From positions 32,947,068 to 33,011,067 of the forward strand of contig CM055319.2 of NCBI GenBank assembly GCA_029255685.2: a stretch of 64,000 bases of DNA, read 5' to 3'. This stretch comes from Silene conica (lineage: Eukaryota; Streptophyta; Magnoliopsida; Caryophyllales; Caryophyllaceae). The translations under genes and the position numbers were made by a program. Every line of letters begins with the position of its first letter. The stretch's first letter is position 1. The notes under the pieces are model-generated. The model worked only from the letters and a program-made list of their open reading frames with translations. It did no database searches and was not told the origin of the DNA. Positions 46,762-57,897 of this stretch are shown here, one piece after another.

Positions 46762-48793
46762 TTGTTTTTAAGTTGCAGTTTTAAGACAATTTATTTTATG
46801 TTGTGTGAGACTTTTTAGTTTGGCTTGCTAGTAGTTAAGACTTTAAGAATCGTTTTGGCATCTCGCGCATTGTTGGGCGCGCATTTTTTCTTGCTTTTTC
46901 AGGATTTCCGAAGAAAAGAAGACCTCCAGGACTCAGCTGGTCGACCGACCAGAAAAATCGGTCGGTCGACCAGAGGCGCTGTATCGCAGATTTTTCCGAT
47001 GTTCACAGGAGGTCGATCGACCCGTTTAGCCGGTCGGTCGACCTACTGTCCGCTGCAGTCTTTCGTTTTTCTTCCTTGGAAATCATGAAATCGTCTTTGG
47101 TACTTTAGTGGCACTGCTGACCACCGAAACCTCCCAGCTTACGCTGGTTTGGGGAGGTTTTTCTCATACATCTTTTTACCCAGTGAGTTCTTTCCAGTTT
47201 TTCCTTCAGTTTTTTTTTTTTTTTACTTGCATTTATCTTTTAATTTTCTAAAACCTTTACTTAGGCTAATGCACAATGGGGACATTGTGCGGGTTGGTTT
47301 GGGGAATGGTTTCGTGTTACATGCATTGCATTTTGTCACACGTTTACTGCATTTCTGTCTTTCATTGTTCTTTTCTTTATTTTCCTTATATATACAAAAA
47401 TCCAAAAAAATTAAAAAAATTAAAATTCCAAAAAAATGCACGTTTATTTTAGCATATAGGTCGAGTCGGAACGAAAGTATTTCAAGGATGATTTTGCTTT
47501 CTTACATGTTTATGCCTTTATCTTGCCTTGTCAACTTGTTTTAGTATGAAAGTCTTTTGCATATCTACGAGTTTTTGTCAATTTGTATATCTTGAGACTT
47601 GACTTATACCTTGGTAACCTACTATACATTCTAAGGTTTAGAGCTTATTTCCTGGTTTCATTCTTAAACCAGTTGTCTAGGATGTGAGTAGTACTCCCCT
47701 TGGAACATGTTACATCAATATGCATAAACATGAGCTTGAATTGCTATATACTTGTTTTACTTTCTCGTTGATACATGCATTTGGGATCCCTTTTCTCATA
47801 TTTACCCATAAGCTTCACATAGCCAAAATTGCCTTTTTATTCCCGCAAAACTACATCCCATACTTAGCCTACCCTTCCAAGCTAGTATTTGTGGTCTTTG
47901 GTTTATTTTTTGAGGCATCTTGGTTTGTATGCTATCATGAGCAAAAAGAGAAAAGAAAGAAAAGAACAAGAACAGAAAAAATTCAGAAAAGAAAGAAAGA
48001 AAAAAGAAAAAACGAAAAAAAATCCGGAAATGAACAGAAAAAATTCAGAAAAGAAAGAAAGAAAAAAGAAAAAACGAAAAAAAATCCGGAAAATGCAGAC
48101 GACAGTCGACCGACCACATCTATAGGTCGGTCGACCGCCTGACACCATCAGAAAAAAATTTTCGTTCCAAAATCCCTTTCTTTTATATGTTATCACTCCC
48201 GTACTTCATTCAAAAATATTTGGGAGTCCTTTCTTATATTCAAATGTGAGAGTTGTGCTACAAAAGAGCACTTTCTTAATATCAAAAAAGTTGTGAAATA
48301 TGTTGTTGGGAATCGGTTTTACTAGCTTGGCTACTAACCCCACAAATCCAAAAACATCTTAACCACTTTTACCTTTAACCTCACGTACCTTTCGTACCTC
48401 ATTTGCATGTGTCTAGGTCACTTAAATGAGATTGTTATACAAAGTTGTAGAATTCCTGTTCATGTTAGATTGCAGGCATGTTTTCATGGGTCGCAGTTAG
48501 GTGAGTGTCTCTACAAAATTACTTCTTTCTATCTTTTACATATACTCACCCTTTGCTTCATGAGTGTCTCGAGCGCACCGCGAGAGTCCATGGTATAAAG
48601 TCTCTATAGTCTCTAGTGTTGCAAGTTTGACGACACCATAACTCGTTTGCATGATTTGAATATTATCTCATTTTGTTCTTGGTATTGGTTTAGGCTGACA
48701 TGTAAATTTCGCTCTGAGTTTGAAATCGTTCCATTAGTTAGGATCGAGTCTATTTCTTGCTTGAGGGCAAGCAAGGGTTTGGTTTGGGGAATT
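46762..48793 (+). other. 3' non-coding region and polypurine tract of element D
   Basis: Collinear with the C region and without pol similarity. It contains 12-mer pairs at 46939/46960, 47011/47032 and 48104/48125. A hairpin at 47127-47160 joins AAACCTCCC to GGGAGGTTT with CAGC/GCTG inside. GGTTTGGGGA-type purine tracts occur near 47147, 47298 and 48780. The last abuts the LTR and is the functional-looking polypurine tract; the others are candidate internal ones. The 131- and 152-codon frames here have no recognisable product. Confidence 0.75.
47970..48093 (+). repeat. 62-bp purine-rich tandem duplication in element D
   Basis: Two adjacent copies (47970-48031 and 48032-48093) begin GAACAGAAAAAATTC and end near TCCGGAAA. 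The corresponding place in C has only a homopurine/homopyrimidine tract. Confidence 0.85.
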
Positions 48794-50346
48794 TGATACG
48801 TGTCTATTTTATGATGTTTTACATCTATTTTTACACGTATTTGGTCGCTCATTTACTATGTTTTAGCCTTTATTTCCCACAAATTGTGTACTTTCGTATT
48901 TTTATGCATTTTTGCAGATTTATGCGGAAAAGAGACGATTTAGCACCAAATTCGTATCCTCGAGTCTTTTGCTTAATTGAGGAATAAATGGAAAGTCAAT
49001 TGGAGTCAAAGTCAAGTGCCAAAAGTCAAATCAAGAGAAATCCGAAGATTTCCGTACAGAGGCGGTCGACCGACCAGCTAAACGGGTCGGCCGACCAGTC
49101 CTGAATTTTAACTAAGCCCAAATTTCAAGGAATGCCGGAAATAAAAGAAGCCCAACAGGAAGCGGTCGACCGACCCGAATAGTAGGTCGACCGACCACAA
49201 CAGAAGCCCAATCGATTCTTTTCGGAAATAAACTAGAATTAGAGTCTTTAGGATACTCTAATCTCTTACCCTATATAAGCTAATCTTGTAGCTAGGGTTT
49301 AGAGATCTTAGATCTTGAGAATCAAGTTTTGCATCGAATCTTTCAGTATCAAGTTTTATCAGGTTTAGTTTTGTAATCTTTCAATAATTCTCAAGCATTC
49401 AATAAAGTTAGTTTCTTTCTGCCCCAATTCCAATTGTGGTAATTAATTTTTTAATCTAGCTTTTTATTATAGTTCTTGTTTTTATTATAATTGTTAAGTT
49501 AGAATCCCAAGCTTTATTGAATCTTGCATGTTTAGATTATTTACTATGTTCTCCATGTTTATTCTCAATTTCATAATCATCTTAACAACCATGAGTAGCT
49601 AATTTTCATATGTTAGGATGTAGGGGATGAATATGCGTAGGTAAATAGAATTCGAAAGACCGACTTGTAGCAGGACCACGGTCGGCCGACTGGAATAGCT
49701 GGTCGGTCGACCGAGGCCGTGGTCGGCCGACTGGAGTAGCCGGTCGGTCGACCACCTGCGTATGTTTTCTTATTTCGTCTTTTCTTGTTAATTATAATAT
49801 CCTGCAATGAGACCATAAGGAGATTTGTAGGATGTTAGTAATGACCTACCCAAGATTGAAAGATACGGGAAGGGCATTGGTTTACACCTTAAGACGGATA
49901 GGTTACTCAAGGCTGAAAGGTATGTGACCTGGGATTTAGGAATCACCCTTATTGTTGACACCCAATAATTGTGAGACCTAGGAACTAATAGCATAGGCAG
50001 AAAGGAGCTATTAGGTAGCATAGACTTAAAAAGATATGTTACACCCCCTTACGCGACTGCAATACATGTTGACCTTAGAATTTATTTTACCTTAGCTATT
50101 TATTACCCAAACATCCTAGCATCCCTTTTTTATATTTTATTCTCATCTTTTATTATTTGTTTATTTTAATCTTTGCCTTAGACTAAGTAATCAACCAATT
50201 AAAACCCTCAAAATTGTTACTTTAAACATTCACATCAAACAATAAACATTCCCCACCTCCTTGTGGTTCGACCCTGACTTTCACTATCTATTTTTAAAGT
50301 TAGGAATTATAAATTTTATCTTTGGTACCCTCAACGACGGGCATCA
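48794..50346 (+). mobile_element. 3' LTR of element D
   Basis: Same length and ends as the 5' LTR. All four 12-mer pairs are kept (49064/49085, 49164/49185, 49680/49701, 49721/49742). Confidence 0.93.
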
Positions 50347-50351
50347 ACCTC

Positions 50352-50801
50352 CAGAGTCATATCCTCAGTCATTCTAAAAAGCTCAAATTCCTCCCTGAGC
50401 TTGCTCTTTTGAAACTCACGTAGGAAAACTTCGAACAAGATCCTCTTGAATGCGACCCATTCCACGTGATTGATCCCATCCTCGACAGCAGCCTCTCGAA
50501 TTTCTCCCTTGTTCCCCGTCCACCAATCGCCAGCCATTACCCTCAAGTAGTGAGCAGCTTGATCTACTCTCAGTTCTTCTGGACAGTCTATCAGCTTGAA
50601 CAAATTGCTGAACTCCCAACACCATTCTCCAAGTAGGTGAGGTTCCCCTTCCCCGGTGAATTGTGTAGGGTTATGCCTTGCGATTATGGTACTCATCTTA
50701 GCAGAATCAATGCGTCTGGCCTTTAAGGCCTCATTTTCAGCTATCAGCAAGTCTAACTCCTCTTGTGTGATATTAGCTGCGTTATTTCTTCTTGGAGGCA
50801 T
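50352..50801 (-). pseudogene. Element B Gag N-terminal part
   Basis: The minus-strand frame starts with ATG at 50801 (MPPRRNN), typical of Tekay/Del-like Gag. It runs through the retrotransposon-gag capsid signature, including PHLLGEWCWEF and GDWWTGNKGE, to 50352, where the ACCTC target site of D breaks it. The frame continues at 42214. No stop was seen in this part. Confidence 0.85.
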
Positions 50802-50856
50802 TATAAGACATACAAGGAAAAGATGAGTCCCGGTTTTAAGTATGGGTACCCATTCG

Positions 50857-52142
50857 TGTAAGGTTTAACTAGTTGCTCATAAACTAATTTAGTCATACTA
50901 ACAAAACCTTTTAATTAACTTTTAATTAACATGTTAATAAACTTGTTTATTAGATCTTATGCATGCTACTAAAAGCGGAAATAAGGAGTAAACCGTGTTC
51001 TTACACTCGGTCCAAGTATATTGCAAGGATGATCCTCCGAGTACCCAATATAGAATACCTCCTCCGGATGCACCAAGACAAACCCTATTGAACCGAAACT
51101 TTGTATGCTAGACTAGGAATCGGTTTTTCCTTAAACTTATTCTAATCACTCTTATTAGAATAATATTTGAATACTACTCTTAGTATGAATTTTATTATCT
51201 TATAATAAGTATTTTAGAGGTAAAATTTCTCTTCTTACTTGAGTATATTTCGGCTAGGTTTTGAAGAAGAGAAGAATGAATGATTATCATATATACATAT
51301 ATATATCATGAGCATGCCTCTTTAATTATCATATAAACTAACTTAAGCATGCTCACTTGGGAAGGGGTAGCCGGCTTAGGGAGTGTCAAAGAGGGAACAT
51401 CTTGTGTTCTCAAGACACTAGGGTGTTTAACTAGGTTGGGGACTCAAGGATTATGTCTAACATAATCATTGTAGTGTGTTAAATACACTAATCACCCACA
51501 CAACTAACCCCACTTAACCGTGCCACATAGTCCATATTATGGACTTTATTTTACAATTTGTCAAATGTACAATTGTATAAAGTGTGACATCTTATATGTC
51601 ATTTAGATATAAAATACTTTAGTACATTTGAAATATGTAAATATTTATCCCATAAATATTATACATAATTAAATAAATCATATTTATTCAATTAACAAAT
51701 AATTCGAAATTACCATTGTAAAATAATATTTTATCGTCAATACGATTTACAACCTTTGTATTAATTTCAACCCAATTCATTCTAATTTCGATATCTTAAA
51801 ATATCGTTTAATGTTTAACAATTGACACGTTTCAATTTTAAACATAAATCTTACATTAAGATTTAACCTCTAATTTCTCGATATACGAGTTTAAGGAATA
51901 TGATCAAATCGTATCAATATACATTTGATCATTTTATCAATTAAGGGAATTGTCCTAAAGGTGTGACCTAAAGGGATCAACTGACCATCACCGTCATACG
52001 ACAGTAATGTCAAACTCTAGCTAGCCAATCATTACCGATTAATGTTGGTCAGTTGACTAATAATTCGTATCATCCCTTGCGCATTCTTGTTATGAGATTT
52101 GATTACGTGATCGCACTATTGTTGAGGACACATTTCCCAACA
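50857..52142 (-). mobile_element. 3' LTR of copia-2
   Basis: Plus-strand ends TGTAAGGTTTAAC and TTTCCCAACA. It carries the covarying hairpin at 51977-52056 (outer TCAACTGACCA/TGGTCAGTTGA; inner CAGTAATG 52002-52009 with CATTACCG 52030-52037, one G-T pair). The next bases, ATCTCCCACTTG, are the polypurine tract on the opposite strand. Confidence 0.95.
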
Positions 52143-54530
52143 ATCTCCCACTTGTCCTCGACAAGTGTGCGTCACCAATTCTCTTGTCCTATTACAATCT
52201 CCCACTCAATGCAAGATGTCTCTCTCTGGTCGTTCTTGCATTTGATCATATCATGAATGGTTTCCTCGATCTGGAGAATAACTGTCTGACCGGAATTATC
52301 TACCATAGATACCTTCCGAGCGTGGCCACGCATTTCCAGTTAACTTCTCCTCGAGTGGCCCTGAGATTTGAACAACCCTGACAAGGGGTGGACAATTTCT
52401 ATCGCACTACTTCCTTCAACTAGTCACAGTCAGTCACAACCCAAAACAATCCCATTTGACTCCAGTTACGAAAAGTCGTAGAGAATGGATCAAAGTTATG
52501 CTTAAACTGTGCCATCTTGGGAGAGTAGTCTTTAGTCAAAGAATTGACTCACAAGAATACTATAGCAGCTCTCGCCACGACCCGACTATAAAATTTCCAG
52601 AACTCTATAATCGGTCACATTGCCCGACAGAGTGTCTCTTACAGTCTGCCTATGTGATCGACTAGTCATCTCATATGACTCTATGGCACTTGAACTCGCC
52701 ATCAATCGCCTCACACTCTAGTCGCTTTGAGACGTCACCTCATGTAAGCGGCTAGGGGCTATACTAAGTCAATCCAGTTCACTTATGGGGTTCAATATTG
52801 TCTCATACAACCCATTTGGATTCTGACAAAGTATCTTTTACTTTGAGTTATTAATAACTCAAATGATGTTGTCATGCAACAATAGTCAACACTATTACAT
52901 TGCATTTTGATGCACAATCATCTATTTGTATTAGTGTTTTGCGAATAACCTTTATTCATAATAGCAAAACTTACAACTTTTGGTCTCCTTTATTCTCATA
53001 TTATCCCTTATAACATGATTCTATTTGAGTACATTTCTAGAACTCTTTCTAGATTTTGAGTTTCCTTTCCGGAGGAAAGCTCCCACTGTTATCTTATAAC
53101 TTGTGACGTATCAATATACTGGAGGGATAAAAATCACTCTCTACAGTCACTTATGTACTGAAATCTATATTGTAGTTTATTTATGATTTCATCATTTTAA
53201 TAATTTTCACTCATCTTGGCTATTTGGTAATGGTTTCATTCATCGTTATGAATAAAGTATCCAACCATTCTAACTTCAAGTGGGCGACCTTTTATTATCC
53301 ATATAATAAACCTTCCCATCAAGCTCCATCATCTTATGATATAAAGTATTTGATCATCTAGAATTGAAAACCTCTTATTCTTTACTCTTTAAAGAATCAC
53401 CCATTCTCTCTAAATGGTAGGCTTAATTCTTTTTATGAAAATCGCTCCCACTAAAATCAATATCTCTCGATATCTTAAATGAACCTTTCATTTCTCGCAT
53501 GTTAAACTATTACTCGAATCATTATTACTATCACTATCCCTATAGTGATCTATTTCCATTCAATCATTCATTACCTTCTTATCATGTCTTCGTTTCCTCG
53601 AGACGTAAATGACATGATAATTTCTTTATAACTACATAGGAACCGTTTTCCTACCGATGATTTCATACGGGGTTTCAAGTTTCCTCTCTATGAAACAATG
53701 AACACAAAGAACCTTTCTCCGAGTGTCCTCCCGTAGTTTCTTCAAATCACTTAGGGCTTTTTGTTTCCTCTCTATGAAACAATGAACACAAAGAACCTTT
53801 CTTCGAGTGTTCTCCCGTAGTTTCTTCAAATCACTTAAGGTTCTTCTTAAGACTCCCAAGTGAGAATCTTCTCTAAGATCCTTCCTTTATTTATATCATT
53901 GGTTTGTGAGCGAAACATTTTCTCCCACTCTATCCTTCTAACAATAACCTTTACTTGTCTAAGGATAGCTATTTCGATCAACCAATGTATTTGAATGTTT
54001 GAAGTTTGATAGGTGTATTCTTATAATGAACTGATATAGTCTCATTTTGATTGAATCTATCTCATGGGGTGTAGTTCTCCGTTTTAATCAACTCTTTGAT
54101 TCTTTTATACTTGATCGTATCAATATTTATTTCGTGATTAGATCACTATTATTCATGTTTTAACAAGGTATGCAATTTATTTGATGAATCAAAACATTGA
54201 TTGAGAACAAAAGTAGTGACTCGGGTTGAAAACCAAGTCACTAATATCCAAAATTACAACCATTGTTTTAGGATTTTAATCCTTGTCTTACAAGAGAATC
54301 AAATTGTTCCATAAATAAATGCAAAATATGAAAGAAGACAATATGAAAATTAGAGCCTAGCTCTTCAAGTCTTCGATCAATTGGATGCTACCGGAGCCAT
54401 CCAAGTATGGAACCTCAAGCTTCCTTCTCCTTGCCCTTATCATTATTCGGGGGTGGCCCTTTAAAACAATTAAAAAGGGTAAATATCAACACATTTGTAT
54501 CACTATACATAAGTTGATAAATGACATGAA
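52143..54530 (-). other. Post-gag non-coding region of copia-2
   Basis: No recognisable protein on either strand. The part next to the LTR (52150-52700) resembles the end of copia-1 in reverse (for example CTTGTCCTCGACAAGTG and GGAATTATCTACCATAGAT). An 84-bp tandem duplication lies at 53680-53847. Confidence 0.65.
53680..53847. repeat. 84-bp tandem duplication in copia-2
   Basis: TTTCCTCTCTATGAAACAAT begins both units, at 53680 and 53764. Both contain CACAAAGAACCTTTCT and CCCGTAGTTTCTTC. Copia-1 has a single related phrase near 25060. Confidence 0.9.
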
Positions 54531-55439
54531 TTATACGCGAGAATTATTACCTACGGCGGTAGCTTTCCCATTTTTGAGATCACTTAAGTACTTGGGGCAA
54601 TTTCGCTTCCAATGACCGATCCTCGTGCAATAATGGCACTTGTCTTGCTCTTTAGAAGACGAGGTGGAAGCGCCTTTCGAAAAGGTCTTTTCTTTGGTCG
54701 CCTTGGGCTTGAACGTTTTCTTGCCCTTGCCTTTCGAGGCATTCCTCTTGAAGCTCGTTTTCCCTTTCTTTTCGATGTTCAAAACATCCTTGGTGGAACT
54801 TTCATGAAGTCCCACGTCCCTTTCGGCTTGGACGAGCATCTTATGCAACTCTTCCAACGTGGTCTCTTGGTTTCGCATATTGAAATTCACCCGGAATTGA
54901 GCATATGCCTTAACCTTATTGAGCGAGTGAAGAACTCGGTCAATAATTAGAGAGTCGGGAACATTAACATTTTGAGTTTTTAGAGTCTCCGCGAGCTCAA
55001 CTAGTTTGAGAACATGAGGGCTTATCTTTTGCCCTTCCTTGAAAGTTATGTCAAAGAAGGCGGAAGCCGCCTCGTATTGAATCACCCTTGGAGTTTGCGA
55101 AAACATGGTCGCAAGCTTGGTGTATATTTCATACGATGTGGTCAACTTAATCATACTCCTTTGGAGATCCGGCTCCATGGAGAAGATGAGCACATTTTTA
55201 AGAGCGGAGGACTCTTTCATGTAGGCTTCATAGTCCTCACGAGTTTGGACCGACGAACGAGCGGTCGGAGCGGGAGGAGCGGCTTCGGATAGGTAACGAC
55301 TCTTATCGTCACCTTGAGCGGCCAAAAGCAATTGCGCATCCCAATCCTTAAAATTAGAACCATGCTTATCGAGTTTGCAACGATCCATAAAGGATCGAAG
55401 CCATGATACGTTAGTGAGAGGAGGAGCGTTGGTTGCCAT
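54531..55439 (-). CDS. gag: Copia-type Gag (302 aa), copia-2
   Basis: Intact frame, same length as the copia-1 Gag and collinear with it. The N-terminus has SWLRSFMDRCKLDKHG and the WDAQLLLAAQGDD motif. A capsid-like helical region extends to about residue 215. A Lys-rich linker follows. The CCHC knuckle is at residues 268-281 (CHYCTRIGHWKRNC). The frame stops shortly after PKYLSDLKNG. With identical-looking LTRs and an intact Gag, the element looks recently active, but it encodes no protease, integrase or RT and must rely on a helper. Confidence 0.93.
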   Translation of the reverse strand: MATNAPPLTNVSWLRSFMDRCKLDKHGSNFKDWDAQLLLAAQGDDKSRYLSEAAPPAPTARSSVQTREDYEAYMKESSALKNVLIFSMEPDLQRSMIKLTTSYEIYTKLATMFSQTPRVIQYEAASAFFDITFKEGQKISPHVLKLVELAETLKTQNVNVPDSLIIDRVLHSLNKVKAYAQFRVNFNMRNQETTLEELHKMLVQAERDVGLHESSTKDVLNIEKKGKTSFKRNASKGKGKKTFKPKATKEKTFSKGASTSSSKEQDKCHYCTRIGHWKRNCPKYLSDLKNGKATAVGNNSRV

Positions 55440-57883
55440 AGTCGATGTTGAAAATTAAACTACAATAATAAAAGGAAAAACAACATCATTTACAAATTCA
55501 TAATTTAAACTAAAAACTTTAAGTTTAGTTATGTATTTACTTAATGATCTCTTACCTAATTAAGTAAACAATCCCGAGACCCAAACCCATACTAATCCGG
55601 GCACGGTGTAGCCGATTCAACCCGTATCGGTATAATTTGGTGGATTAACTCTTTAATCGGTTCTACTTTTAGAACTCTCGGTCGACAATTTTCTTAAAAT
55701 TATCTTTAGCCCGAACTTATTGCAACTACGGTTACGGATACTTTCGTTGAGATCAACCAAATTTCAAGGTGTAATCTTATTACCCCACTTACCCAACGTG
55801 ACAATTTTAGTACCCCGGTGTAGCCGAGCCTACGTCCTTGTGAAGAAGGGATTCATGGGTCCGTACTTTTTGGTAAGGCTAAGTCTCAAAATTAATAAGT
55901 AAGAGATCTAGTCAATTATTTATCTATCTCCGTTTAAGTGAACTAAGTCGGTGAATTATCGATAAAATAAAAGACTAGGTCGACTAGGTCGAAACATGCA
56001 TGATACGATGTATGACGATTTGGCTATGCATGCAAACATATAAAAAGCAAAAATAAAAGCATAAATAAACCCTAGTATGGCCTTTCCTAGAAAAGAAATA
56101 ACAAAGTACAAATTCGGAAACCAACTCCTTTGGTCCCTTGAACTTCACGCGGCACGCACTTCGAGGTAAACACCGTCTTGATCGGAACTCCTTTCCGAAT
56201 GGCACCGTCTTCAAGGAACTCCGGATTTTACAAATATTACAACTTTTCTAGTCTACTTTATACATTATAAAATAGAAATAAATTACAATTGGGTGATACG
56301 AGATCACAAAATTACAACCGAATCGGTAACCCCTTACATTACGGGAAATACCGATTTAAAAACTAGGCCATACTAAGTAAATTACATAATTCCCAAAATT
56401 ACGTAAAAATAAATCATGACATTCATAATATAAATATGCAATGCTTAAATAAATATGAATTAACATGCAAATCCTAAGCCAAATCGTCCTATTTAAAACA
56501 CTTATTTAAATAGTTATCGTAAACCTCGGTTTTTATGGAATTGCGTGTTTTAACGTTTAACAACACTATGCATTAAATGAAACGGTTTTCATCCTTAAGT
56601 TAATCATCCTAACTCGCATAGGATTCAAAATTTAGTCTTACTCAAACTTTGAACATGAATTAACTTAATATATTTTAATATTGATCGGTATTACTCGGTT
56701 TTTCGGGAAAAACAATATAAAATTCAAAAGAGACATTTAAAATTTCGAAAATTCAAAATTCAAATTTTGAAAAATCCAGAATGTTCTTAAAATTTTCAGA
56801 AAGTTAAAATATTAGTATTTTATACGGTTTTATTATTATTTCGAAAATAACACGTAAAACGAGCAATTTAAGTCGGAAAATTCAATAATTAACTTCATAA
56901 ATGCAAATTAAATACTAATAATTATTTTATACCTTCCAAAACCTTTTTAAGAACACAAGATGGACAGAAAATTAAATGGCACATTGCCCCATAGCCGAAA
57001 TTTTAAAGCATGCCTCCTTTTATTTAATTTTAAATGCTACTTTTAACAAAACAAAATTAAATCAATACAAATCAAATCTGAAACTTTAGGCTCCCAAGAA
57101 TATTTTCATGATGAACATATCACATATGACTAATATGGGTTACATTTTCGGCCATTTTTAACAACATTTGCAAATTTTAACGATTTACGTCATATATCGT
57201 ACGATTTTAACATTTAAAATTATTTCTCAAGCATAAAATAAGATAAAATTCTCGAAAATTTTATACATGCTGGAAATATTATATATGACATCGTGTTAAA
57301 TTTTTATGGCCAAATTCCAACTTAAACTATTAAAGTCGAAATTATGTCACTAATTACCCGATTTTTACATTAAAAATCTATAATATTGCAATATTTGAGA
57401 TAAATTTCTGGAAAATTCAACATAAATTTTAAATATTGCATGTGACATCCTCATAAATATTTATAGTCAAATTCATAATATAACTATTTTAACCCATTTT
57501 TATTCATCTTATTGCATTTTAACCATTAAAATTCATATCACACGATTTAAAGGTCTATAATTTACGAAAATTCATATTCATATTATAGAAAATACATGTG
57601 ATATCATACTGAAAAATCTCGGCCAGAAGTTTATTTTAACTATTTTTCCCGAAATTAATCATTTTTAACCATTAAAACGTATTAAAAACCGAAATAAAAA
57701 TACCAATGATCAATATTCATGCAAAATATATTCCAAATATTCTAAATCATATTAGAAAACAGTAGGTATCATGCTAAATTATTTTCGTGCAAATCATATA
57801 TTTAAACGAAAATTATCAAGTTTTATTTTGTTATTCTAATAACTCCGTAAAAACGAAACGGAAAGCATGCAAACAACCATTTT
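55440..57883 (-). other. AT-rich 5' leader of copia-2
   Basis: Nothing coding recognised. Phrases shared with the copia-1 leader include GAACTTCA, ACACCGTCTT and GGAACTCC near 56140-56220 (compare 22120-22190), confirming a common family structure of LTR, long leader, Gag. Confidence 0.6.
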
Positions 57884-57895
57884 GCTCTGATACCA
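57884..57895 (-). other. Copia-2 primer-binding site
   Basis: The plus strand reads GCTCTGATACCA, the complement of TGGTATCAGAGC, just inside the 5' LTR that starts at 57898. Confidence 0.93.
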
Positions 57896-57897
57896 AT

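Larger units (their letters stand above)
42215..50346 (+). mobile_element. Element D: OTA (Athila/Tat-like) gypsy element with intact Gag-protease
   Basis: Two 1,553-bp LTRs (42215-43767 and 48794-50346) start TGATACGTGTC and end GACGGGCATCA. ACCTC flanks the element (42210-42214 and 50347-50351) inside the gag of B. About seven differences between the LTRs were seen by eye, so the insertion is recent. The order is LTR, tRNA-Asp primer site, Gag-protease, about 2 kb non-coding, polypurine tract, LTR. No RT or integrase is present. Confidence 0.96.

Noticed and set aside
47149-48142. Frames of 131 and 152 codons in the D 3' region
   Set aside because: Low-complexity purine-rich sequence and untranslated DNA; the C counterpart does not conserve a product.
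20447-57895. tRNA genes suggested by tRNA-like strings
   Set aside because: These are 12-18 nt primer-binding sites next to LTRs, not full tRNA genes.
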